Source: Gordionus sp. m RMFG-2023 (taxonomy: Eukaryota; Nematomorpha; Gordioida; Chordodea; Parachordodidae). From it: 64,000 nucleotides of DNA. Below the pieces are notes generated by a model. The model ran no database searches, was not told the DNA's origin, and saw nothing but the letters and a program-made list of their open reading frames with translations. Shown in pieces: positions 12,701 to 24,239 of the stretch (the stretch's first letter is position 1; every line of letters begins with the position of its first letter). The translations under genes were made by a program, and so were the position numbers. The DNA is taken from contig NC_088779.1 in NCBI RefSeq assembly GCF_954871325.1, forward strand, positions 1,257,121 through 1,321,120, read 5' to 3'.

Positions 12701-15700
12701 AAAAAATATATATATATTTAAATCTCTTAGTGTATCTTTAACGGGTACGGTCCTGTTAGAAAACGCGAAACGCGACAAAAAAAAACCGCGAATATTTCTT
12801 ATATATTTTTTTAAGGAAATCTTCGAAAAATAAATTTGATAGACGTTTATGACAGATAATAATTAAATATCGAGTTATTATATTATAAAAAATATGGCCA
12901 AAAATGGAGAGTTCTTAGAAAAAAATCTTGATAAAAACATTTTCCACACTTGGAGAATTTAAGATATTTTCTCTCGCCCCCCCCCTCTACATATTCGAAG
13001 ATCACCTATCACTCATCAATATTATCTTCGAGATTGACTCTTTTCCGAGGGTATAAAAGATACCTCTTCGCGCATGAATAAGAGAAAAAATGTAAAAAAT
13101 TTGATTTTTCATTTACGCGTCGCTAGAAAAGGAGGTACGAATATGCCAGCGTGAGAGGCCCTCCTCCTGAAACTAGCTTTTGATTTGGCCCAGGCGGAAA
13201 ATATTTTTTCTTTCGTAGTGTGTTTTCGGTGGTAGTTATTGCCGTCGTTATGAATAGAATTCGAATTACTGAAAGGCGGTTCGGTCGAACTGTTCGAAAT
13301 GGAATTTTGGTTGATGGACGATTGAATACTGATTTGATCTTTCGAGATATCGCTGGTCACGTGTGAATTGTCTGAAAATCGTATTATTATAATATATTTA
13401 TATAGTATTGCGTATTATGGTTTTAAAAGGAAAATGCCCAAGTAAGACATGCGCATCGCTGGCGATTTTATTCAAGCCGTAACAGCCGCCGATTGAGATG
13501 ATCGGCGCGGCGTCTATAATTTTTAGAATGCTGTTTAATTTATATTTATATTTATATATATTAAATTATTATCATTTAAATTTGAATATTAACAAAACAA
13601 CAAAATTTTAAAAAAATGAAATCGTAATTCTATTACAATAGAATAGTTTATGGTAGGCCTATTCAAAAACGAATTCGAATCGAATAGTGCATTATTCATA
13701 TTCGATTCGTTATTCGTTCTGAATAATAAAATCTACTATTTGTATTCGATTCGAATTATTCGAATCGAATCGAATATTCGAATTATTTTTGAATAGGCCT
13801 AGTCTATAGTGTTGTTAAACGGCTCACTTTGGGCCTATTTTTTAAAAACGGCTAACTCAATATTTCAGCAAGAAAAATATTGCATGTCTAGACTTTTGTT
13901 CCTCCTTCCATGAGCAAAAATCTTCAGGCTGGCGTAATATTTTTTTCCGGATGAAATATTCAGTTTGAACCTCTCTTCTCTTCTCTATTCAAAAAATGGG
14001 CTCAAAACGAGCCATTTAACATACACTAGTCTCTTATATCATTTTACAGTCATTCCCTACATCGTATATTACGTTTCCACAAACTATTGGCATTTTAATC
14101 ATCTTTTATTGACTCGGCACGTTTTAAACCACCCTGTTGTACAATTACTGAAGATGACCTCTCTCTCTCTCTCCGCTAATAATCATAAATCTAGGTATGC
14201 CTGGAGGTTACTTTGGGAAATGATAATTTTGAGGAACGGAAATGAGAAAAGTGTGTCGTACAATATTTTATAACTTTCCTACATTTATTATTATATTATA
14301 TTATTCGAGGTTCAATCTAATTGTCGCATAATATTAAGAAGTTTAAATTTACAATAATTAGTAAAATACTAAATATATATATTATATATATATATAGATA
14401 AGAATTATTTTATAATAAAGATACCAATTGTTTTTGACTTATAAAGAGAGAAAAAAGGCACAATAATGTCCAATTATATTTATCGAGAAGACTCGCTAAA
14501 AATTGGGATGGAAAAAAAAGGGATGAGGAAGATTCGGAATAAACATAAAGAAAAGAAAATAAAAGAAAAGAAAAGAAAAGAAAGAAAAGAAAAGAAAAAG
14601 AAAAGAAAAGAAAAAGAAAGAAAAGAAAAGAAAGAAAAGAAAAGAAAAGAAAAGAAAAGAAAAGGAAAGGAAAGGAAAGAAAGAAAGAATCCATTTTCAA
14701 CTTTTATTTAATATATAATTTGTATCTTTTTTAATTATGAAATAAAATGTTTTAGTAAAAAATTCAAGTACAAGTAACCTTTCTCGGCACTTCATTAATG
14801 TGCACAAACTATCAGGAAGATAAGTTAGTAATTATAAATCTATTTAAGGTCTAAAAATTGATGATTTCGGTAAATATTATTTATTTAAAAAAAAAAATTA
14901 TATTTTGCAAATAATTATTTATTTATTATTATATTCAAAAATATTAATATATAAATAGATTTTTTTATTTAATATTAATGGCGGGAAAAAATGGAATTAC
15001 TTGCTTAATTACGAGTCGAAAATTATATTTTTCGATTTTTATATTTAATAAATATATCTCCAGAAGAGGGCGTTAAATGTCAAAATATAAAAATTAATAC
15101 GATATTAGGCACTCGGAATTATTATTGGTCAGTGCTTTTATACAGGTTTCTTTGACATTTAATTGGTGAGTAAGTTTAGAATATGAAAAATAACGGCAAA
15201 TCGCAAAATTGTAAGGCACAAATTGCTAGCGTTAATTGAACGGAATTTCTTCTATTTTGTTTTCAATGACCATATTGTGTGTTGACCGATTGCCGACCTA
15301 AAACCGGCCGATGACTAAATACTGGATTGCCGGTTTTGTCCATTGAAAAATGATCATTTTTGTTACATGTCGCTAATAATTACTTTAAAATATTGTGATT
15401 TACCGATAACCTACTCGTATAACAGACCCAGTGACTAAATACAGCTGGTGTCATTGCTGTAAAAAATCTTCATTCTTTTTTTCCTTTATAGGCCTTTCTT
15501 AACGCCTTAAGCATTATTCTAAAAAACAATATGGCGATTTAACCGATAGCCGAACTCAAAACCGAACCGCTTTCAAAATATCCGATAGACCAAAAAAAAT
15601 GTTCGCTTTTTGTTTTATTACCGTTTCTCTAATTGTTAGAGCGTTATTACAAAAAAAATATTTCTAAAAATATTGCACTTTGACCGATAATCGACTAGCA

Positions 15701-18700
15701 ACTCGACTAGCAACAGACCCAAGTGGCTCAGTGGCGTAGCTTGGGGGGGGGGGTCGGGTTTGGACCCCTCACCCCAAGCAAAATGTTTTTTTTAGATTAT
15801 ACTTTCAAAAGACTCAAAAGTGACTTTATATCAAATAAATACCATGAATATTTATATTTTTTTGGTTTTGATGTTTGTGGAAGGATATTATATTACTCAT
15901 TGGAAACTATTCTGGATAGTATTGACTTATAATCGAGTCATGCAACACTAATTAAAATGATCAAATAATTCCAGGACTTTTAAATTATAAGAAAAACAAA
16001 TATGATTTTTAAGATTAAACCGTGCCGAAGGCCGTTAAGAGGAGTTTGGAGGACGAAGCCCCCAAGGCTTTTATATGTATGGAACTCCCTCTAAAGAAAA
16101 TTTCTAGCTACGCCACTGCAATGAATAAATGCTGCATTGCTGGCGTTTATCCATGAAAAAATCTTGTGGTTTTTGTTTTATATGTGCCTACGTTTAGGTT
16201 TTAAAAAATTTCCCGCCAAAAAAATATCGTGATTTGACCGAGCGCCGAACTCAACCGACCGCTTACTAAATATTCGATTGAAATTGCTAGTATTATCAAT
16301 TGAAAAAAAAAATGTTTCTTTTTTCGTTTTACGCGTTTATATCTATGGCGCTAAGCCACCCCCCAAAAAAAAAATATTTTAAAAATATTGTAATTCGAAC
16401 CGAACAAAAATATAGATATTTTGCATGGATGAAGAAAGCCAGCAACGCAGTATTTAGTCATTGGGAACAGGTTACGAGTACTCTGTTATGAGTTCGGCAA
16501 TAGGTCTCAAATCCAAATATATTTTTGAGGATAATGCTCTTACTTAACACGTGTAAGTTATACGTGTGTAAAATATATTGTGATTTTACACCTCCAATTA
16601 AAAGGAATGGAAGAATGATACTGTATAATATAGGCATATTAAATAACTTATTATATAATAGATATTTAATGTATTTGTACATTTAAAGTTGCTGGTTAAT
16701 AAATTGATCATAAAAGCTTAAATCTAAAAAAATGATAACTTTTCTGCGGATAACGACAGAAATAAGCGGTATTGAGTCATTGTGTATCGATGATCAAATC
16801 GCAATATTTTTTTTTTGAGGATAATGTTTCACACGTAATTAATTATAAGCGACATATAACAAAAAAATGAACATTTTTTATCACGGGGCAAGGCGGTACT
16901 TAGTCATGGGTCGAGTTTGGGTCGGCAATAGGTTGAAGAGATTCTGATCAATAACGCCAGCAATATATTCCTCACAAGTTTGTGGTCATTTTTCGATTCT
17001 AAAACCTCACTCAAAAAATTAAATGTCAGAGAAACCTATCATTTTCTTTCAAATTTTTAGGTTTTCCAGTGTTTCTACACCTAAATAAATATTTTAAAAA
17101 AAAAGAGTTAACCAATAATCGTTCGGGGTTTCCTAATAAGATATATTCGTATTTATGTATCTAGCGCCCTCTTTTGGAGATAAATTTATTAAATTGTTAA
17201 AATTAGGTCTGATTTGTATAAGCTAGTAAAATATATCATTTATTCCAAATATTAAATAAAATAATACATTTATAGACATTTAATCTCTATCATTTACTTA
17301 ATAAAAAAATACAATTATTTTAAAATATATTTAAATGGTTGATTAGCAATAAAATAGTTTAAAAATTATAAATATCTTAAAGCATTTTTTTAAAAAATAA
17401 TATTTAATTACATATCAGAATTATCTGTTAGATAAATTAGTTTATCTATCGTAGATTAAATTATATAAATTTTTATGTTATACGTTAAAAATAATAAATA
17501 TTTATAGATACAAATTTTTGCACATCACGTGGAGTTGAAGATTCCTAAGGAAGTATAATGATATGAGGGTTATCTAGTGAAGACCTGTGCGCCGCAGGAA
17601 AATTTTATTCACGCCGGAACAGCCGCCGATTTAACTTTAAAATTAAATTTGCCCCACCCGCTGGCACAGCGTATTAATTATGCCAGAAAGTGTTTGCAGT
17701 GTGAACACAATTCCTATAAAATAATGTTCTGAATAAAAATAGGAAAAACAATCTTGAAAAACTCTTAAATAATGAATGGGACATGGTTGATGAGCTTTAC
17801 ACGGCATTAAACCCATTCCGAGAGTCGGTGGAATTTACTTCTTCCCAAAAGGGATCGACAATAAACTCAGTGTTATTATTTCGCAGTGAAATAGAAACCC
17901 ATATACAAATCAATAGATCTGATTGCTCAGATATTATTTACTTTTAAAATAAAATATGAAGAAAAAAAGCTTGACCATGGGTTTCCCATTACTGAACTTA
18001 ATAGATATTAGCGACTCTACTTGATCCCAGATTTCAAAATCTCAAAATTATTTCAGAATATTTAAATTTCGAATTCTACGACATCATTGCAATTTATTAA
18101 TTAGACATTTAAAACTTTTAGAGCATGATAAAAATGCACAGAGTGAGATTCAAGTTGAAAATAATGGGCAAACATCCAGTTCTTATATAGCTTTCCAAGT
18201 AACGGGTTATAACAACATTAGTAATCTAGAATATGTCATATTTTGCTCAGCCAACATAATATCCCAGAAGAGAATGCTTCAACATTTGAACGTGCTAGAC
18301 TTGCTTTAGCTAGGAAGGTTCTTTGTACTGCAAACAGTAAACTTAGCGAAAAATTTTTTCCCCATTGCTGATAAAATACTATTTATTTATGACAATTATA
18401 ATTTTGCTAAATCTGAATTCCGATTTTATTATATTTCATATTTTGCTTGCATTCCCAAATTTATATTTTAATTTTGTTAAAGTAAAAAATCAATAGAATT
18501 ATTACTAAATATGTCTTGTTCACGTGACTCCGATCTGAGTAAAAATACAATTCCTTAGTGCTACTTCCGGGAAGGTGGAAAATACAATAAATTTAAATCG
18601 GAGTTGAGACAGGAAATTATTTTAAAAAAAAATGAATTAACCAATGTAATTTGGAAAAAGAGCGCCTAAATTATAAATTAAATTCGTTAAAAAAAAAAAA

Positions 18701-21641
18701 GTTTTTTTTTAAAAATAAATATCGCGCCGCCATCGACAATTTTAATAGGCGGTGGCGGAATCGACGCTTAAAAAATACCGCCGCCGTCGAATCGGATGTC
18801 GACGCAGAGGTCTAGGTCCAAGCCAGAATTTAAATTTTTTTTTGTCCGAGTCCAACCCGGAGGCACACATTTATTAGGTCCAACCCAACCAGAGTTTTTA
18901 CTATTAAAGATATCTAAGAAACAATATATTTAACCCCCCATAATCTAATCAATGTTGTTAATATAAGGTTGCATTTTATTTAATTTGCATCAGATACCTG
19001 CAAGCAAAGATTGTTAAAGGATCTAGATACAAGAATTTAGATCCTGTATCTAGATATAAAAATGTGGTATCTGTTTCTGTATCTAGATAGATTCGTGAAT
19101 AAAATATCGGTATCTAGATATTATTTTAGACGATGTATCTGTATCTAGATCCATTTAAAAAGTATCTTTTAACAACTCTGCCTGGCAAGAGATACCATTT
19201 CACGCGACCCAGCCAGGGTTTTATATTTTTAGGCCCGATCCAGTTTTCATTTAAATAATATTTTTTATTTTTTGATTTGTATAGCTAATAAAGGCGATTT
19301 TAAATATTAAGTTTTAAAATATACAGCCTCTCCGGGAGATATTTTTTTTAAAAAAAAAAATTTGCAGCAGCGCCGGACGCGGGCTTGTAGGTCTTTGATT
19401 TGCATATATAAATAAATTGTATCAATTAAAATATAAAAAGAAGTTAAGTTAAAATACAATCGAAATTTTAAAAAAATAATTGCGATAAATATAAAAATAA
19501 TTTGCATGATTGATGTTGAAAAAAAAATGATGATAGAAAATTTCCCCCCAAATAAATATAATAATCATCATATTAAAAACGACATATCGATACTTAAGTT
19601 CGACACCTCTAACAACCAGACCAGAGCTCAAGATAAGTTTAATGGATCCTAAACCATCCATAGAGTTGGCCTTCTGATGCAAAACACTGTCGATCTTCCC
19701 CTGAGGTCTGAATTGGCTCTGGTCAGGACTGGGCCTATTTTTTAAAAATAATTTTAGTTCTTTTTTTTAAAAAAAAAATTGGGCTTGGCTTTTTATGCTG
19801 GGTTTAATGATATTTTGGATGATGCAGATCTATAATTCATAGTATCATATGTAAGGTTCTGCAGGCAATAGAATAATTTTTCGTACAACAAAAACAATAA
19901 TTTCTTTATTCAATTTAAAATAAATTCACAACTTTCATATAAAAATATATTTCCTTTAGTTTTTAATTTACAATAATCATCAAAAACTTTTTTAATTAAT
20001 TAAAAAATCATCCTCTCAGCACCAATTATCCTATATTTTAGTTAGAATGAAAAGAAATGTGGAAATAAGGTTCCGCGAGCAATAGAATTTCTTTGTACAA
20101 CAAAAACAATAATTTCTTTATTCAATTCAAAATAAATTCACAACTTTCATATAAAAATTTATTTCCTTTTTTTTTAATTTACAATCATCATCAAAAACTT
20201 TTTTAATTAATTAAAAAACATAGTAAAAAACTGAACCCAAACCCTGGCCCAAAAGGGGCAGAAAAATGGTATAAATTTAAAAAATCTGAGACCAGGCTGA
20301 TTTGAATTGTTTTTTTTTAAATTATAGCAATGAATCAGTTGGAAAAAATATTAAAAAATCATATAATGGAATATTTAATATTTATTTTACTGCCAATTTT
20401 TTCAATTTTAATTTAAAACTATTTTGCAAAATACAAGCGAAAATTATTCAAAATTAAATAATTAAATTTTAAAAAAATTCAGGGTCAGACCAAATAAATG
20501 ACAGATCAAGGCTTAGAAATTTTAAATTCAAAGCCAGGTCAAAAAAGTGAAATTTTTTTTCAACCTGAGGTGGGTTGAATCTAATTTTACCTCTACAGGA
20601 CTCTGACAAATAAATCATTACAATAAAGTAAAACATAAATTAAATCTAGCTTTTATTTGATTAGTTATCATCCCTCCCTATTTTAGTATATTTAAAGTAA
20701 ATAAATATTCTTTATAAATTATAACAGTAAGAAAATAATTAAAAAACCTAGGGAAATTGTGTTTGATGTACAATGAATTGCATGATTGAATGGATTTTGC
20801 CTTTTCGAACTTGCTGAAATGTGATTACCCATATGGGCATTTTGGTTTAAGGAGGCTAGAATGACAAGTTTCTCTTGACATTCAACTGTTAACAAATTTA
20901 ATTATTATAAAAATTTATAAAAATAACTTGTGAGAGTTTCTGAAATGTCATTTAATAAGTAATTGAGAAATTCATGGGCATCTTGTTGCAAATAATTATT
21001 AAAATTCTCTGAAAATATTTATAGTTGAATGAATTATTGTTGAAATAAAAATATACCATATTCTTTTCGTAATCTTGTTATGAATTTTTTAGGAGCCAAA
21101 CTTCCAACAGTTTTCTTTTGAGAGGCAATAGTGAAAAATAAGTCACCTAGTGATGCTAAGATTGTATCTTTGGTTTTCTTATGAAGTAGCTTGTATAATA
21201 ACAATCTCTCTCTAAATGGTTTGCAAAAGTATAATGCTTGCAATACTGAGTTACAATAGCAGGTGTTACCAAACTATAAAATAATTTTTTTATATATATA
21301 ATTAGCTATAAGACTATCATAAACATTTCATATAAAATAAAAACTAGTATCATTGTATATAAAAAGTGTAATGCCTGGTTCAATAATATTAAAAAAACAA
21401 TCACAATCTGATTATAATTTATTACTATCTTAAAAAATTAATGTTTAAATTATTTGTGTCATTAATTAATTATATATATTAAGCTTTTAAATGTCCAAAA
21501 CTCTTACATTGACAAGTCCAAAATACTTTTCAGCATTAAATAATTCTAAATGCTCATAATCCAATTTATCGAAATGGTTTGAAGATAAATTACCCTATAT
21601 AAAATAATCATATTATGTATTTATAATTAAAAACTTACCAT
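9721..21641 (-). CDS. USP12/USP46-family ubiquitin carboxyl-terminal hydrolase, complete
   Basis: Cysteine deubiquitinase; the vertebrate pair acts with WDR48/UAF1. Coding exons (minus): 21641-21639 (ATG only), 21594-21508, 21273-21057, 21008-20928, 20885-20829, 13371-13117, 12572-12103, 11875-11715, 11300-11162, 10397-10236, 9834-9721. They sum to 1746 nt, 581 residues, in phase throughout. The Cys box FGNTCYCNS puts catalytic Cys at 35; the His box NRGHYISIV gives His524, with Asp540 in WLLFDDD. Two Cys-x2-Cys pairs (385/388, 432/435) form the zinc finger. [21 protein letters not shown] and AYILFYQ are diagnostic. The start is the only Met, with an in-frame stop 12 nt before it; MGNLSS fits N-myristoylation, like vertebrate MGTNAS. 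The protein exceeds the vertebrate ~370 residues through a ~210-residue low-complexity insert (about 124-369) from exons 5-7. The exon 5 donor could instead be at 20748, in the same phase. The ~7.5 kb intron 5 is full of repeats. Confidence 0.96.
13446..13520 (+). repeat. Dispersed GC-richer repeat, partner at 17580-17660
   Basis: Shares with 17580-17660 the order: a GCGC-containing segment, then ATTTTATTCA, (A/C)GCCG, AACAGCCGCCGAT. Both copies lie in the same USP intron in the same orientation. Origin unknown; they may flank a hAT-derived unit. Confidence 0.6.
13654..13801. mobile_element. Palindromic MITE with TAGGCCTATTCAAA ends
   Basis: About 148 bp, almost fully palindromic, starting TAGGCCTATTCAAAAA and ending TTTTTGAATAGGCCTA, with a core built of ATTCGAAT words. 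Flanking 8-mers GTTTATGG and GTCTATAG differ at two positions and may be an aged 8-bp target duplication, which would fit hAT. Non-coding. Confidence 0.75.
13807..14028. mobile_element. hAT-type MITE (TAGTGTTG family), full length but aged
   Basis: 222 bp from TAGTGTTGTTAAACGG to CCATTTAACATACACTA, with the family centre recognisable. It is inserted six bases from the preceding palindromic MITE. The target duplication is not clear, so this copy is older than those at 8659 and 55525. Confidence 0.8.
14549..14690 (+). repeat. AAAAG/AAAGG purine microsatellite
   Basis: About 140 bp of near-pure A and G, mostly AAAAG units drifting to AAAGG and AAAG at the right. Translations rich in Lys/Glu (plus) or Phe/Ser (minus) here are artefacts of the repeat. 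Confidence 0.97.
15290..16960. repeat. Local array of a dispersed repeat, copies in both orientations
   Basis: The word GACTAAATAC(T/A)G, or its relatives, recurs at about 15313, 15431, 16129 and 16264. It recurs in reverse complement at about 16448, 16772 and 16890. Each copy is flanked by GACCGATAGCCGAACTC-like and CATTGCTGGCGTT-like segments. Spacing is roughly 120-150 bp and copies are strongly diverged. The orientation switches near 16.4 kb. A separate hAT element (15729-16118) interrupts one unit. Confidence 0.75.
15729..16118. mobile_element. Non-autonomous hAT element with CAGTGGCGTAGC ends
   Basis: 390 bp bounded by CAGTGGCGTAGCTT and its inverse AGCTACGCCACTG, a terminal sequence widespread among hAT elements in animals. 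It lies inside a unit of the surrounding repeat array: sequence left of it (ACAGACCCAAGT) and right of it (GAATAAATGCTGCATTGC) rejoin as one repeat unit. No clean 8-bp target duplication. An internal 69-codon ORF looks like chance. Confidence 0.85.
17760..18370 (+). pseudogene. hAT transposase relic (C-terminal half)
   Basis: A broken reading frame whose pieces follow the hAT/ZBED-type transposase order. First comes a helical segment with [17 protein letters not shown]; then [13 protein letters not shown], the conserved LLDPRFK-type motif; then [20 protein letters not shown], matching the dimerisation-domain pattern A-x-x-x-L-x-x-x-A-x-x-x-x-S-E-x-x-F. Several stops and frame changes interrupt it. 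It could be a relic of an autonomous partner of one of the hAT MITE families here, but I see no ends that link it to one. Confidence 0.75.
19852..20221 (+). repeat. Tandem duplication, two copies of about 155 bp, period about 214 bp
   Basis: Copies begin TAAGGTTC near 19852 and 20066. Both contain GCAATAGAAT, ACAACAAAAACAATAATTTC, ATTCACAACTTTCATATAAA and CATCAAAAACTTTTTTAATT. They are close to identical, so the duplication is recent. Confidence 0.9.
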
Positions 21642-24239
21642 ATATACCAATAATCATAAGTTAGCCTATAGCTTTCTTCTTTCCCATATAATATTTTTTA
21701 TACATAGGATTTTTATATTTACGCATGTGAGTGCAATCGTTCTACTAAAGCCCTCAATAGAGCTGGTTATAACTTGTTTGTATTTACTATATATCATTAT
21801 TTTATATTCACATAATTGAAATGAAATTGAATTTAAAATAAATAGGGTAAACTATATATAAATTACTTAATTTATTAATATTTTATAGCTGAAAACAATA
21901 GAGAATAAAAAAAATTTGAGGTAAAGTCGCTAGTGTAATATAGTGATATTATTTATTATTTTATAAATTCTACATAGACCTATTAAATTTCATTTTTTAT
22001 ATGATGGGGTTATTTTAAAATTAATTTTAAATAAAGTTTTTACTAAGATTCATCATTAGCTATCAAACATTGGTGACGATATTAAACTTCCTCATTAGAT
22101 TTCATTTGTGTAAATTTACTGTGAGTAGTCTAAACTTTAGTTGCGGTTAGATCAACAAATTCTATTTCAGTAAACATTAGTCGATTCAATTTAAGTTTAA
22201 TAGATTGGTGAAGAGTGGTACTATTCTTGCTGAAACAGTCATGGGAACAGCCGAATCTCCGCCAAAATATATAATCATTGCAAAATAACGAATAAATTCA
22301 GATTTATCCTTAAATACCTTTCTATACTTATTAATTCTTTATTTTCAATCTCAAATCTTTATTCAAAGAAACCACCAAAGTGGTATATTTGTGTAATAAT
22401 CGTTGTTATTTTTTGAAATTTTTCTTGTAACTATATTTATGATGCTTATTATATATATTATAGTATATAATTTACTATTTTTGAAATATTTAAAGCTTAT
22501 GTAATGAAATAATATGTCATTGGGTTTATGGTGGCCCTTTTAATATTTCTCCAGGTAACTTAAATAAGCCCTTTTCCAAAATAACTGTAACCGCTTGATG
22601 TCGAAGGCTCTACTTTAGGCATGTTTTCTGCAGTTTCTTTTGTCTTGCAGCACAAGAAATCTCAGAAATATTTTTACTCAAATCTTTCTCTAATAATATC
22701 TAAACATTTTATACTCTAGAAATTTTGCTTAATCGTGGTTAGTGGCAATAAATAAATATTTTTTTGGTTTATAAAATTTTCTTATATCCATCAGGTTTAC
22801 GGTTTAAAAAAATGTAAGAAAATATACTTAAAATTCTTATTGGATAAATTTTTACTTTATAAGATAGAGATATTTTAACATTTTACTTTAAATTTAAAAT
22901 AGAATATAACCCATTTGAAATAGAGACTTTGCAATTACATTTATAATTCTTATGGTAATTTCAAATATTTAAAGAAGAAAAGAAATTGTTATCAAAAATA
23001 GAAAAGTTATATAATAAAAGTCAAATAAATTGATGAAATAATATAATTTTTAAGCTTAGGAAAAGGCCATTGAATTATTTTCCGCTTATTAAACTGCTGG
23101 AATAAGTTCAAACAATATTCAGGATATTTATAGTAAGGTCAAGTCAGTTGTAAAACGAATTTTGAATTATTTAATTGAAATTAAAAAGAATTGATTTAAA
23201 TTTAAATTTTAACTTCTTTTAAATTTAGGCTTTTACTATTTTTTCAATGTATAGTTTGATAAATTACTTTTATTCTTTTAGATGGAATAAAAGCATACCA
23301 ATTGAACGTTTATATAAAGATTTTTTTAAAAAAACAGTAAACAAAGGTACAATAATAAATGCCCTTAAAGAATTGTTAATATTCTTTTGTATATGCAGTA
23401 ACAAATTCCCTGCTCAATAAAATTGTGCATCCTAAACAAATTGATTTTTCAAATTTAAAATAGAGTATTTAGTGGTTTAGAAACAATTTTTTTATGTATA
23501 AGTTACTATACTAATTTTTTTCTTTTTAGTTTTCACATTTTCTGGTGGTATTCAAAATCTATCTCCACTTTATGTTATTCATGCTATCTCTTTATTTGCT
23601 AAATATTTCTTAATCTATATTCAAAAATTGGGATGATATGATATTTGTTTTTTTTTTGTAATATTACTTTTTAAATTTAACAACCTCTTAAATAATGATG
23701 GAACATCATTTAAAAAAGAACTGCGCTTGATATTAACTCCTTGGTTCTTCGATCATTATTCTTCTTATTAACAATATACTTACTTAATACTAGGAAAGAT
23801 TTATATATTATTTTTTTCATTGTTCCTTCTCGATAAAATTAGCTATTGAAAAAAACTCATTTTTATTATGGTAATACATTAATATATATTTTTTTCAAAT
23901 TTACATACTCAGCCCCATACCTATATTATATTTTTCTTTATTATAATACTCTGATTTCATGCCTATCTCTGATTCTTTTGTGCTTTCTGGGGTACACTCC
24001 CCACAAGGCCGGAATAGCCCGACGCCTAGCAAGAGTTTATTTAATGGATCAGAATACAGTAAAATTAATATTGTCGACTTTTCTAATGCTTCCAATCCAT
24101 TTACCGATCTCACTTTTTTTCACAAATATACCATTTATTTCCCACCTTTCTCAAATTTACTTCTGATATTCTTTGTCATCTCACCTCCAATTCAACAATT
24201 ATTTATTTCCTTCAACAGAAGAAATTTAATTAGTCACTC
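21642..24239. other. Intergenic, upstream of USP12/46
   Basis: No supportable gene. A minus-strand stretch near 22555-22690 reads in one frame through about 45 codons with two adjacent Cys and Pro/Ser/Thr residues; it is coding-like but unidentified. The rest is AT-rich. Confidence 0.4.

Larger units (their letters stand above)
13372..20828 (-). other. USP12/46 intron 5 (~7.5 kb), remaining sequence
   Basis: Beyond the elements listed separately, the intron holds AT-rich filler, a block with CGCCGCC/GTCGAC words (about 18720-18830) and part of the GC-word repeat family (about 18780-18900, 19700-19800 and 20220-20590). No further exon is required, since exons 5 and 6 join in phase. Confidence 0.6.

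Noticed and set aside
14410-14711. Lys/Glu-rich and Phe/Ser-rich ORFs
   Set aside because: Translations of the AAAAG microsatellite on the two strands.
23901-24113. Minus-strand 70-codon ORF and overlapping plus ORFs
   Set aside because: No splice context and no family; probably chance frames just upstream of the decayed LINE.
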